From: Nocardioides piscis
Lineage (GTDB): Bacteria > Actinomycetota > Actinomycetes > Propionibacteriales > Nocardioidaceae
NCBI RefSeq assembly: GCF_011300215.1
Contig: NZ_CP049866.1
Location: 3,225,001 to 3,289,000 of the forward strand
Length of the DNA stretch: 64,000 nucleotides
Direction: 5' to 3'
Position numbers and translations under genes: made by a program. Below are positions 1-7,448 of this stretch, piece after piece; within the stretch, counting starts at the first letter, position 1, and each line of letters begins with the position of its first letter. The notes beneath the pieces are model-generated. The model was not told where the DNA came from. It saw only the letters and a list, made by a program, of their open reading frames with translations, and did no database searches.

Positions 1-99
1 GGCGTGCTCGACGACCTGCCGACCTGCGAGGAGCTGATCGACCGCGTGGTGACCCAGGCCGTCTCCGAGCTGCGCCGCGCACACGGTGCCGTGCTCTGA
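1..99 (+). CDS. ipdC: C-terminal end of IpdC-like flavin-dependent reductase (nitronate monooxygenase family), 5' partial
   Basis: Only the last 32 residues and the TGA are inside the window, in frame 1 from the first base. The tail reads GVLDDLPTCEELIDRVV and then an LR-rich helix. That matches the end of the 2-nitropropane-dioxygenase-like FMN enzymes and, as I recall it, the end of mycobacterial IpdC (GILDDLPSCKELIESIV). IpdC acts on ring C/D intermediates of steroids downstream of HIP-CoA. The context supports the call, because the KstR2-type ring C/D genes begin 3.6 kb downstream. The identification rests on a short stretch; a nitronate monooxygenase of other function is the alternative. 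Confidence 0.55.
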   Translation, partial: GVLDDLPTCEELIDRVVTQAVSELRRAHGAVL

Positions 100-119
100 G
101 GACCGCGGCGGCCATCCTC

Positions 120-125
120 TAGCCT
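120..125 (+). promoter_or_regulatory. -10 element of a leaderless promoter (sulfotransferase)
   Basis: TAGCCT lies 6 nt before the GTG at 132. No Shine-Dalgarno sequence fits in between. This spacing places the transcription start on the start codon, as in actinobacterial leaderless mRNAs. Confidence 0.45.
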
Positions 126-131
126 GAGCCG

Positions 132-761
132 GTGTTGATCTCCGACGAACGCCGGATGCTGTTCGTCCACATCCCCAAGACCGGTGGCGCATCGATCGAG
201 CAGCTGCTGCGCGAGGCGTGCCCGGACGCACGCACCGTGGGCAAGCAGCGCCACGCCCGCCTCCGGCGGATCCTGACGCAGCACCCCGAGCTCGGCGACC
301 ACTGGTCCTTCGGCTTCGTCCGCAACCCGTGGGCGCGGATGGTGTCGTGGTATTCCATGATCGAGACGTGGGACCGCCGCTGGGGACCCGCCTCCGGGCG
401 GCCGCAGGACCGACAGTGGGGCTCGACCCGCGACGGCAACCCGCTGTGGCGAGCAGTCGCCGAATATGCCGACTTCGAGGAGTTCGTCCTGCGCGGGACG
501 TCCGAGCTCGAGCGGCTGGCGATGCCCCAGCTCGACTACCTCGTCGCCGGCGACCGGCGGGCCGACTTCATCGGCCGCACCGAGTCGCTGGGCGACGACA
601 TGGCACACGTCCAGCGCACGCTGGGCCTGCCGGTGACCCCGATCCCCCGGCGCAACACCACGTCGCACGGGTCCTATCGCGACTACTACTCCCCCGAGGC
701 CCGGGACCGGATCGGTGAGGTCTATGCACGCGACATCGCCGAGTTCGGCTACGACTTCTGA
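132..761 (+). CDS. Sulfotransferase family protein (PAPS-dependent)
   Basis: A 209-residue protein of the P-loop sulfotransferase family, which moves a sulfuryl group from PAPS to an alcohol or amine. The 5'-phosphosulfate loop is visible at the N terminus (HIPKTGGASI, residues 12-21). The 3'-phosphate segment follows (VRNPWARMVSWY, about residues 64-75). The start is taken as GTG 132 because TAGCCT sits 6 nt upstream; TTG 135 is possible. The gene is convergent with a second sulfotransferase and overlaps its 3' end by 13 nt. The acceptor substrate cannot be read from the sequence. Confidence 0.8.
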   Translation: MLISDERRMLFVHIPKTGGASIEQLLREACPDARTVGKQRHARLRRILTQHPELGDHWSFGFVRNPWARMVSWYSMIETWDRRWGPASGRPQDRQWGSTRDGNPLWRAVAEYADFEEFVLRGTSELERLAMPQLDYLVAGDRRADFIGRTESLGDDMAHVQRTLGLPVTPIPRRNTTSHGSYRDYYSPEARDRIGEVYARDIAEFGYDF

Positions 762-1438
762 GCGTCCCCGACCGCTGCGGTGCCGCGGCGTCGCGTCGGC
801 ACGTCGAGCGGCGTCCCCCGAGCGCCTGCCCACTCACCGGTCGCGGCCAGTCGCTGGTGGACGGCCAGCTCGGGCGCGAAGTAGTCGACCAGGTCTGCAC
901 GCACCGCCGCGCTGAGGTCCGGCGTCGGACGCCGTCGTGAGACGTTGCGTCGCTCCACGTGCACGTCGGCGCCCAGGCGGTCGGAGAACCACGGGAGCCA
1001 CGCGTCGGGGCGGTCGACCGCGAAGATCCGGTCCACCTCCACGACGCCGTCCATGGTGAGGAACTGGGCAGGGCGACCGCGCGGCGTCGGCGCCGTGGGG
1101 TCGCCATCGACGTACAGCCGGGCGAACTCGTCGAAGGACAGGTCCGAGGTGGAGTTGTCGACATCCTCAGGCAGCCTGGCGCGGTAGCGCCACCACGACG
1201 CGAGCCACTCGACCGGGTCCCGGAACATCGTCACCAGCTCGTAGGAGTCCCGCGGGTGCCCGTCGGCCGCGAGGTCGGGAGCGATCCTCCTCGTGAAGCC
1301 CGAGCACCCCAGGTGCTTGCGGCTCGGCGGCCGGTCGACGACCAGCGACGCGTATGGCGCCAGCGCCGACTCGATCGCGGTCGACGCACACTTCGGCATG
1401 GCCAGCAGCACGAAGTCGTGCTCGGTGAAGGCCATCAT
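749..1438 (-). CDS. Second sulfotransferase family protein
   Basis: A 229-residue protein with a sulfotransferase-like phosphosulfate loop near the start (LLAMPKCASTAIESAL, residues 11-26) and a 3'-phosphate-binding-like segment (MFRDPVEWLASWWRY, about residues 70-84). The lysine and the serine/threonine after it are where the family needs them. It starts at ATG 1438; ATG 1435 is equally possible. It converges on the first sulfotransferase and is divergent from the sulfatase, with 49 bp between the start codons. The two sulfotransferases are clearly different in sequence, so they probably sulfate different acceptors. The acceptors are unknown. Confidence 0.72.
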   Translation of the reverse strand: MMAFTEHDFVLLAMPKCASTAIESALAPYASLVVDRPPSRKHLGCSGFTRRIAPDLAADGHPRDSYELVTMFRDPVEWLASWWRYRARLPEDVDNSTSDLSFDEFARLYVDGDPTAPTPRGRPAQFLTMDGVVEVDRIFAVDRPDAWLPWFSDRLGADVHVERRNVSRRRPTPDLSAAVRADLVDYFAPELAVHQRLAATGEWAGARGTPLDVPTRRRGTAAVGDAQKS

Positions 1439-1475
1439 GGCGCCCGATCATGTCAGACGCCGCTGGGGCGGAACG

Positions 1476-1481
1476 TAGGGT
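1476..1481 (+). promoter_or_regulatory. -10 element of a leaderless promoter (sulfatase)
   Basis: TAGGGT is followed by 6 nt and then GTG 1488. No ribosome binding site is present in the gap. Confidence 0.45.
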
Positions 1482-1487
1482 TGCTCC

Positions 1488-2984
1488 GTGTCCTCCTCTC
1501 GTCGCGTCGGCATCCTGGCGCCCATCGTGCTGGTGGTCGGCCTCCTCGTCAGCTGCAGCACCGGCGCCGACAAGGGCGCCGCCTCGTCCCCGCCAGCGTC
1601 GACCGCGGGAGTCAGCGTCGGCGACCGGCCCAACATCGTGCTGATCACCGCCGACGACCAGACCGCGCGCGAGATGCAGTGGCTGCCCAGGACCCGGCGC
1701 CTGCTCGGCAAGGCGGGCCTGCGCTTCGACAACATGATCGCCCCGCACCCCAACTGCTGCCCGGCACGGGCCCAGATCCTCACCGGGCAGTACGCCCAGA
1801 ACAACGGGGTGCGCACCAACTCGCCGCCCTGGGGTGGGCACGAGAACTTCGAACCGCGCACGGCGCTGCCGGTGTGGCTCCAGGAGGCCGGCTATCGCAC
1901 CGGCTTCACCGGCAAGTATCTCCACGGCTACGACGAGACCGACAGCATCGAGCCGGGCTGGGACCAGTGGAAGCCGATCGTCGGTGTGCTGTCGGACTAC
2001 CACTCGTTCGTGCAGTACGACAACGGCGAGCTCGTGCAGCACGGACCGGAGGACTACAGCACCGACGTCGTGGCCCAGCAGTCCGCCGACATGGTCACGA
2101 CGTTCAGCTCGACGAGCGAGCCGTTCTTCGTCTGGTCCAGTTTCGTGGCCCCCCACGGCACCTGCGAGGGCAACGACACGATCGACTGCTCCGGTCCGCC
2201 GCCAGCCGCCGACCGTCACGCCGACGTGCTCGGGGACGCCAAGCTCCCGTCGCTGAAGTCCCCCGCCTTCAACGAGGCGGACGTCTCCGAGAAGCACAAG
2301 GACGTCAGGCGTTCCCCGTTGGTCGACCCGGTGGCCCAGCAGACGCTCTTCACCCAGCGCGTCCGCGCCCTGGCCGCCCTCGACGAGGGAGTCGCGGGGA
2401 TCGTGGCTGCCCTCGAGGCCGCCGGCACCCTCGACGAGACGGTCATCCTGTTCACCAGCGACAACGGCTACCTGTTCGGCGAGCACCGTCTCGTCGGCAA
2501 GAACGTCCCCTACGAGGAGGCGATCCGGGTGCCGCTGCTGATGCGCGGACCCGACCTCCCGGCCGGTGAACGCCGCCGCCAGACCGTCGCGATCGTCGAC
2601 CTGGCCCCGACGATCGCCGAGCTGGCCGACGCCGACCCGATGATCGACATCGACGGCCGGAGCGTGCTGGGCCACGCCGTCGAGGACAAGCGGCAGCGTG
2701 ATCGTGGGTTGCTCCTGCAGGCGGGGTCCAGGGGCAAGGACAAGGCGACTGCCTGGCGCTGGCGCGGGGTGCGCACCAATCGCTACACCCTGGTGCGTTG
2801 GCAGGGTCCGCGGCTGGTCGAGCTGACCGACCGCGTCACCGACCCCCACCAGCTCGACAACGTCGCCACCGACCCGCGCTACCAGCGCATCCGCCGGATC
2901 CTGGCGCGCCATCTCGACAAGCTCGAGAAGTGCGCCGGCCCGGGCTGCCGCGCACACGTGCCCGTGCTCCCCAAGCCCCGCTAG
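1488..2984 (+). CDS. Secreted lipoprotein sulfatase (arylsulfatase / GlcNAc-6-sulfatase-like)
   Basis: A 498-residue type I sulfatase that would hydrolyse a sulfate ester outside the membrane. The N terminus is a lipoprotein signal with an LVSC lipobox (Cys23). The formylglycine motif C-x-P-x-R is at residues 90-94 (CCPAR), so Cys90 is the residue expected to be oxidised to formylglycine. Metal-binding signatures follow: ITADDQ near residue 53 and FTSDNGYLFGEH near residue 322. The LTGQYAQNNGV stretch after the active site resembles glucosamine-6-sulfatases. It is divergent from a sulfotransferase and 9 bp upstream of the DUF998 gene, with which it probably forms an operon. The natural substrate is not known. 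Confidence 0.88.
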   Translation: MSSSRRVGILAPIVLVVGLLVSCSTGADKGAASSPPASTAGVSVGDRPNIVLITADDQTAREMQWLPRTRRLLGKAGLRFDNMIAPHPNCCPARAQILTGQYAQNNGVRTNSPPWGGHENFEPRTALPVWLQEAGYRTGFTGKYLHGYDETDSIEPGWDQWKPIVGVLSDYHSFVQYDNGELVQHGPEDYSTDVVAQQSADMVTTFSSTSEPFFVWSSFVAPHGTCEGNDTIDCSGPPPAADRHADVLGDAKLPSLKSPAFNEADVSEKHKDVRRSPLVDPVAQQTLFTQRVRALAALDEGVAGIVAALEAAGTLDETVILFTSDNGYLFGEHRLVGKNVPYEEAIRVPLLMRGPDLPAGERRRQTVAIVDLAPTIAELADADPMIDIDGRSVLGHAVEDKRQRDRGLLLQAGSRGKDKATAWRWRGVRTNRYTLVRWQGPRLVELTDRVTDPHQLDNVATDPRYQRIRRILARHLDKLEKCAGPGCRAHVPVLPKPR

Positions 2985-2993
2985 CAGCTGCGG

Positions 2994-3689
2994 GTGACGA
3001 CAGCCACTGCACGACACGACGGGGTCCGCACCGGCCGACTCGCGCGCTGGGGGGCGTTCGCACTCCTCGTCCGGCCCGCCTACATGGCGACCGAGCTCGT
3101 GGTCGCGGCAGCGACGACCGGCGGCTACAGCTTCGTCTCCGACTCTGTCAGCCGGCTCGGAGAGGTCGGCTGCTCCGCGGCATACTGCTCACCGCGTCAT
3201 GAGCTGATGAACGGCTCCTTCATGGCCTTCGGGGTGTTGCTGACCAGCGGTGCGGTGCTGCTCGCGCGCCCGCTGGGACCGTGGGTCACGGGGCTGCTCG
3301 TGGTCTCCGGTCTGAGCTCGGTGGCCACCGGTCTGGCGCCGCTCGACCAGGACACCACCCTGCATGCGATCGCCGCGACGCCGCTCTTCGTCGCCCAGCC
3401 GGTCGCGCTGGTCGTCCTCGGAGCACGGTTGCGCGCCGAGCAGCCACGCCTTGCCAGGGCACTGCTGTTGACGGGAGCCGTGACCGGGGCCGCGGCCACG
3501 GCGTTCGTGGTCGCCGGCGACAGCCCCGCATCGGGGGCTCTCGAACGCCTCGCCCTGTGGCCGGTGCTGATCGCACTGGCGGGGTTCGCCTGGACGCGAC
3601 TGCGGCGTCCGAGTCAGGCCGGTCGGGCCAGAGCCGGTCCGGTCAGGGCCGGCCGGGTCAGGGCCGGTCGGGTCAGAGCCGCTCGATGA
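2994..3689 (+). CDS. DUF998-family integral membrane protein
   Basis: A 231-residue hydrophobic protein with about six predicted membrane segments. The segment around YSFVSDSVSRLGEVGC is typical of DUF998 proteins, whose function is unknown. GTG 2994 lies 9 bp after the sulfatase stop, so the two are probably co-transcribed. The last 25 residues are a basic five-residue repeat (GRVRA type) encoded by four 15-bp tandem copies and look like an expansion of the cytoplasmic tail. The 3' end overlaps the convergent fadA6 gene by 17 nt. Confidence 0.75.
   Translation: MTTATARHDGVRTGRLARWGAFALLVRPAYMATELVVAAATTGGYSFVSDSVSRLGEVGCSAAYCSPRHELMNGSFMAFGVLLTSGAVLLARPLGPWVTGLLVVSGLSSVATGLAPLDQDTTLHAIAATPLFVAQPVALVVLGARLRAEQPRLARALLLTGAVTGAAATAFVVAGDSPASGALERLALWPVLIALAGFAWTRLRRPSQAGRARAGPVRAGRVRAGRVRAAR
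3621..3680. repeat. Four tandem 15-bp repeats at the convergent 3' ends
   Basis: Units begin at 3621, 3636, 3651 and 3666 and resemble GGTCGGGTCAGAGCC with a few substitutions each. On the plus strand they encode GRVRA-type pentapeptides in the DUF998 tail. The last copy contains the stop codon of fadA6 on the other strand. Confidence 0.85.
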
Positions 3690-4836
3690 TGGTCACGTTG
3701 GCCTGACCACCGCCCTCGCACATCGTCTGCAGGCCGAAGCGGCCGCCGGTGCGCTCGAGCTCGTTGAGCATCGTGGTCATCAGTCGGGTGCCGGTGGCGC
3801 CGATCGGGTGTCCCAGCGCGATGCCCCCGCCGTTGACGTTGACCTTGTCGTGCGGGACGTCGAGCTCCTTCATCCACGCCAGCACGACGCTGGCGAAGGC
3901 CTCGTTGCACTCGAACAGGTCGATGTCGGAGACGGCGAGCCCGGACTTGGCCAGGGCGTGCCGGGTCGCCGCGATCGGGCCGGTCAGCATCCAGATCGGG
4001 TCGTCACCGCGCACCGAGAGGTGGTGGATCCTGGCTCGTGGGGTCAGCCCGTGCTCGGCGACGGCTGCCTCGGAGGCGATCAGCATCGCCGAGGACGCGT
4101 CACAGATCTGGCTGGCCACCGCTGCGGTGATGCGCCCCTCGGGGGCGAGCGGCTGCAGTCCGGCCATCTTCTCCAGCGACGTCTCGCGCGGGCACTCGTC
4201 GGTGCTGAAGACGGTCCCGTCCGGCAGGGTCACCGGCGCGATCTCGTTGTCGAAGCGACCCTCCGCGATGGCTCGGCGGGCCCGCTCGTGGGAGGCCAGC
4301 GCAAAGGCCTCCATGTTCTGGCGACTGATGTCCCACTTCTCGGCGATCATCTGGGCTGAGCTGAACTGCGAGACCTCGACGTCGCCGTAGCGAGCCACCC
4401 ACCCCGGGGACTCGGCGAACGGCGTGGTGAACCCGTACTGGTCGGCCACGAGCATCGCGGCGCTGATCGGGATGGCCGACATGTTCTGCAGCCCGCCGGC
4501 GATCACGAGGTCCTGGGTTCCCGACATCACGCCCTGTGCCGCGAAGTGCACGGCCTGCTGCGACGAGCCGCACTGTCGGTCGATGGTCACGCCGGGCACG
4601 TGGTCAGGCAGACCGGCGACCAGCCAGGCCGTGCGGGCGACGTCGCCGGCCTGCGAGCCGATGGTGTCGCAGCAGCCCATGATGACGTCGTCGACGAGCC
4701 CGGCATCGACGCCGGTGCGCTCGACCAGGGCGGAGAGCACGTGCGCGCCCAGGTCGGCGGAGTGCATCGCGGCGAGCGAGCCGCCGCGCTTGCCGACCGG
4801 GGTGCGGACCGCGTCGACGATGAAGGCTTCAGGCAT
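3673..4836 (-). CDS. fadA6: Steroid ring C/D thiolase FadA6
   Basis: A 387-residue thiolase. In steroid catabolism FadA6 is proposed to cleave the beta-keto acyl-CoA formed after ring C opening by IpdAB, releasing acetyl-CoA. The nucleophile is Cys89 in DRQCGSSQQ. The GHPIGATG motif and the second catalytic cysteine in TMCEGGGQAN are near the C terminus. The N terminus (FIVDAVRTPVGKRGG) and the IPISAAM and WDISRQNMEAF stretches resemble mycobacterial FadA6 more than the side-chain thiolase FadA5. The start overlaps the end of kstR2 by 8 nt, so it is the last gene of a fadE30-ipdF-kstR2-fadA6 operon, the same order as Rv3560c-Rv3556c. Confidence 0.9.
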   Translation of the reverse strand: MPEAFIVDAVRTPVGKRGGSLAAMHSADLGAHVLSALVERTGVDAGLVDDVIMGCCDTIGSQAGDVARTAWLVAGLPDHVPGVTIDRQCGSSQQAVHFAAQGVMSGTQDLVIAGGLQNMSAIPISAAMLVADQYGFTTPFAESPGWVARYGDVEVSQFSSAQMIAEKWDISRQNMEAFALASHERARRAIAEGRFDNEIAPVTLPDGTVFSTDECPRETSLEKMAGLQPLAPEGRITAAVASQICDASSAMLIASEAAVAEHGLTPRARIHHLSVRGDDPIWMLTGPIAATRHALAKSGLAVSDIDLFECNEAFASVVLAWMKELDVPHDKVNVNGGGIALGHPIGATGTRLMTTMLNELERTGGRFGLQTMCEGGGQANVTIIERL

Positions 4837-5419
4837 GAGCTATCCCTTCGAGGAGGATCGTGAGGTATTGGTCGGCCACGTCGCTGTGGGTGAGCTCACC
4901 GCCGGGGCGATACCACCGCACGGCGACCCAGACCGTGTCCCGGATGAAGCGGTGGACGAGGTCGATGTCGATGTCCGGACGAAGCACACCGGTCGCGACA
5001 CCCTCGCGAAGCAGTCCGAGCCAGATCCCCCTGGACTGATCCGCCCGCTCGGCGAGATAGGCGAAGCGGTCGAAGGCACCGAGGTAGGCGGCGTCGTTCT
5101 GGAAGATCGCCACCTCGGCCGGGTGCTGGTCGATCGCCTGGAAGGAGAGTCGCACGACGCGCTCGAGCTTGGTCCGGGCGTCGTCGTCGGAGGCCAGCAC
5201 ATCGGCGTACGCCGCGAAGAGCTCGTCCTGGAAGGAGCGCAGGATCTCGTCGAGCATCGACTCCTTGGAGTCGAAGTGGTGATAGAGACTGCCGCTGAGG
5301 ATACCGGCCGCGTCGGCGATGTCGCGGACCGTGGTCGAGCGATAGCCCTTCTCGGCGAAGAGCGCTGCCGCGATGGCGAGCAGCTCCTCGCGCCGGGTCG
5401 AGGCGACGGGGTCAAGCAT
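4829..5419 (-). CDS. kstR2: TetR-family repressor KstR2
   Basis: A 196-residue TetR regulator. The N-terminal helix-turn-helix runs through TTVRDIADAAGILSGSLYHH (about residues 29-48), a segment nearly identical to mycobacterial KstR2. The C-terminal segment with RFIRDTVWVAVRWYRPGG (about residues 157-174) is also characteristic. KstR2 represses the ring C/D genes and is released by HIP-CoA, the product of FadD3. Here it lies inside the operon it should control, overlapping ipdF and fadA6 by 8 nt each, so expression would be autoregulated through the site at 7404-7417. Confidence 0.92.
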   Translation of the reverse strand: MLDPVASTRREELLAIAAALFAEKGYRSTTVRDIADAAGILSGSLYHHFDSKESMLDEILRSFQDELFAAYADVLASDDDARTKLERVVRLSFQAIDQHPAEVAIFQNDAAYLGAFDRFAYLAERADQSRGIWLGLLREGVATGVLRPDIDIDLVHRFIRDTVWVAVRWYRPGGELTHSDVADQYLTILLEGIAHA

Positions 5420-6215
5420 GCTGGCTGCTCACCGACAGGACCTCACCGGTGAGGTAGGAGGAATAGTCACTGGCCAGGAAGACCATCACGTTGGCGACCT
5501 CCCACGGCTCGGCAGCCCGGCCGAAGGCCTCTCGCTGCTTGAGCTCGTGCAGCAGCTCGTCGCTGGTGACCTTGGCCAGGAACGGGTGCATCGCCAGGGA
5601 AGGCGAGACCGCGTTGACCCGGATGCCGTGCGGCGCGACGTCGAGCGCGGCGCAGCGGGTCAGCGCCATCACCCCGGCCTTGGCGGCCGCGTAGTGGGCC
5701 TGGCCCTCCTGGGCCCGCCAGCCGATCACCGAGGCGTTGTTGACGATCACGCCCCTGGTGCCGGCGGCGATCATCCGGTTGCTGGCGGCGCGCACGCAGC
5801 GCATGGTTCCCGTCAGCGTGATGTCGAGGACCCTGCTCCACTGCTCGTCGGTCATCTCGGTGATCGGCACCGTGCCGCCGAGTCCGGCGTTGTTGATCAT
5901 CACGTCGACCCCGCCGAGCTCGTCGGCCGCATCGAGCAGGGCGGTGACGTCGTCCTCGTTGGTCACGTCGCAGACGAGCGACCGCACCCGGTCGGCGCCG
6001 AACTCCGCCGCCAACGCCTCCTGGGCCTCGGCGATCCGGCGCTCGTGGGTGTCGGAGAACACGACTCCCGCGGCGCCCTCCTCGAGGGCGCGGCGAACGA
6101 CCGCAGCCCCGATGCCCGCGCCTGCGGCGGCGGTCACGACGACCACCTTGCCGAGCAGGAGGTCGTGCGGGGCGACGTAGTCGGGAACGGGCTGCTCTGG
6201 CCTGGTGGTTGTCAT
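5412..6215 (-). CDS. ipdF: Short-chain dehydrogenase IpdF
   Basis: A 267-residue SDR with the cofactor loop TAAAGAGIGAA near residue 29, NNAGLGG, the active-site serine in NNASVIGWRAQ and the catalytic YAAAK. The GWRAQ and SYLTGEV segments match mycobacterial IpdF (Rv3559c), which oxidises or reduces the ring C hydroxy/keto group of hydroxy-HIC-CoA intermediates. ATG 6215 overlaps the fadE30 stop (ATGA), so translation is probably coupled. The reading frame could be extended upstream, but that part is the antisense shadow of fadE30. Confidence 0.9.
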   Translation of the reverse strand: MTTTRPEQPVPDYVAPHDLLLGKVVVVTAAAGAGIGAAVVRRALEEGAAGVVFSDTHERRIAEAQEALAAEFGADRVRSLVCDVTNEDDVTALLDAADELGGVDVMINNAGLGGTVPITEMTDEQWSRVLDITLTGTMRCVRAASNRMIAAGTRGVIVNNASVIGWRAQEGQAHYAAAKAGVMALTRCAALDVAPHGIRVNAVSPSLAMHPFLAKVTSDELLHELKQREAFGRAAEPWEVANVMVFLASDYSSYLTGEVLSVSSQHA

Positions 6216-7387
6216 CCGCGGGGCTCCTTGGGTAGGCCGAGCACACGCTCGGCGAGGATGTTGCGCTGGATCTCGTCGCTGCCGCCATAGATGGTGTCGG
6301 CGCGGGTGAAGAGGAAGAGACGCTGCCAGATGTCGAGGTCCGGCGCGCCGGGCCTGCCGGCGGTGAGGGCGTCGGGGCCGGCGATCGCCATGGCCAGCTC
6401 GCCGAGGTCGCGGTGCCAGTTGGCCCACGTCAGCTTGGCGATCGACTCGGCACCGGGTGCTGGGTCGTCGAGCGTGCGCAGCACGTTGGCCTTCATCACG
6501 ACGAGGCCGACCTTGGCCTGCGCGAGCCGGTCACGCAGCACCGGGTCGTCGAAGGTCCCGTTGGCCCGGGCGAGCTCGACCAGGGCGTCGAGCTCGCGCT
6601 CGAACCCGACCTGCTGGGCCAGGGTGGAGACGCCGCGCTCGAAGCCCAGCAGTGCCATCGCGACCGCCCAGCCCTGGCCTGGCGCTCCGACCACGAGGTC
6701 GGCGGCGGTGCGGGCACCGGTGAAGAACACCTCGTTGAACTCCGAGCCGCCGGTGAGCTGCTCGATCGGGCGGACCTCGACGCCGTCCTGGTCGAGGGGC
6801 ACGAGCAGGAAGGAGAGACCGCGGTGGCGCTGGGACCCCGGCTCGGTGCGGGCGAGCACGAAGATCCAGTCGGCCTGGTGGGCGTCGGAGGTCCAGACCT
6901 TCTGGCCGTCGATGACCCAGTGCTGCTCGGTGCCGTCCCCGTCGAGGCGGGCCTTGGTCTGCACGTTCGCCAGGTCGGAGCCGGCGTTGGGCTCCGAGTA
7001 GCCCTGGCACCACAGCTCGGTGACGTCCTTGATCCTGGGCAGGAACTGCGCCTTCTGCTCGTCGGTGCCGTAGGCCAGCAGCGTCGGACCGAGGAGCTCC
7101 TCACCGAGGTGGTTGACCCGGGCGGGGGCGCGGGACAACGCGTATTCCTCGTGGAAGACGACCTGCTGCGACAGGCTCAGGCCCCGGCCGCCGTGCTCGA
7201 CCGGCCAACCCACGCACGTCCAGCCGTGCTCTGCGAGGTGACGGTTCCAGGCGAGGCGCTGCTCGTGGGCCTCGTGCTCGCGGCCCGGTCCGCCGAGACC
7301 CCGGTAGTCGGCCCACTCGCCGCTGAGGTGTTCTGCGAGCCAGTCGCGGACCTCGGTCCGAAACTCCTCGTCGATGGTGCTGCTCAT
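6212..7387 (-). CDS. fadE30: Acyl-CoA dehydrogenase FadE30
   Basis: A 391-residue FAD-dependent acyl-CoA dehydrogenase. FadE30 desaturates HIP-CoA-derived thioesters in ring C/D breakdown. Visible signatures are LGGPGREHEA near the N terminus, WCQGYSEPNAGSDLA in the FAD/substrate region, INGQKVWTS-like VIDGQKVWTS, and the C-terminal YGGSDEIQRNILAERVLGLP. The first two are specific to the FadE30 group. ATG 7387 is chosen because a -10 (TAGGGT at 7395-7400, minus strand) lies 7 nt upstream and because the family N terminus begins here. It heads the leftward operon. Confidence 0.9.
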   Translation of the reverse strand: MSSTIDEEFRTEVRDWLAEHLSGEWADYRGLGGPGREHEAHEQRLAWNRHLAEHGWTCVGWPVEHGGRGLSLSQQVVFHEEYALSRAPARVNHLGEELLGPTLLAYGTDEQKAQFLPRIKDVTELWCQGYSEPNAGSDLANVQTKARLDGDGTEQHWVIDGQKVWTSDAHQADWIFVLARTEPGSQRHRGLSFLLVPLDQDGVEVRPIEQLTGGSEFNEVFFTGARTAADLVVGAPGQGWAVAMALLGFERGVSTLAQQVGFERELDALVELARANGTFDDPVLRDRLAQAKVGLVVMKANVLRTLDDPAPGAESIAKLTWANWHRDLGELAMAIAGPDALTAGRPGAPDLDIWQRLFLFTRADTIYGGSDEIQRNILAERVLGLPKEPRG

Positions 7388-7403
7388 GCCTGATACCCTA
7401 CCA

Positions 7404-7417
7404 AGCAAACGTTTGGT
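7404..7417. promoter_or_regulatory. KstR2-like operator in the fadE30/fadD3 divergent promoter
   Basis: AGCAAACGTTTGGT is a palindrome around CAAACGTTTG. It fits the published KstR2 pattern A-n-CAAG-nn-CTTG-n-T, except that the inner G/C pair is A/T. It lies 16 nt upstream of the fadE30 start and 31 nt upstream of fadD3, where one repressor could block both directions. The minus-strand -10 TAGGGT (7395-7400) starts 3 nt from it. Confidence 0.65.
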
Positions 7418-7448
7418 TTGCTCGCACACGGCTCCGGAAGGACAGCAG

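Noticed and set aside
959..2569. A 536-codon frame opposite or shifted to the sulfatase
   Set aside because: Arg/Pro/Gly-rich shadow typical of very high GC third positions; the sulfatase frame carries all the motifs.
7374..7448. Longer FadD3 start at 7374
   Set aside because: It would run through the fadE30 start, the -10 and the KstR2-like operator; ATG 7449 has a ribosome binding site.
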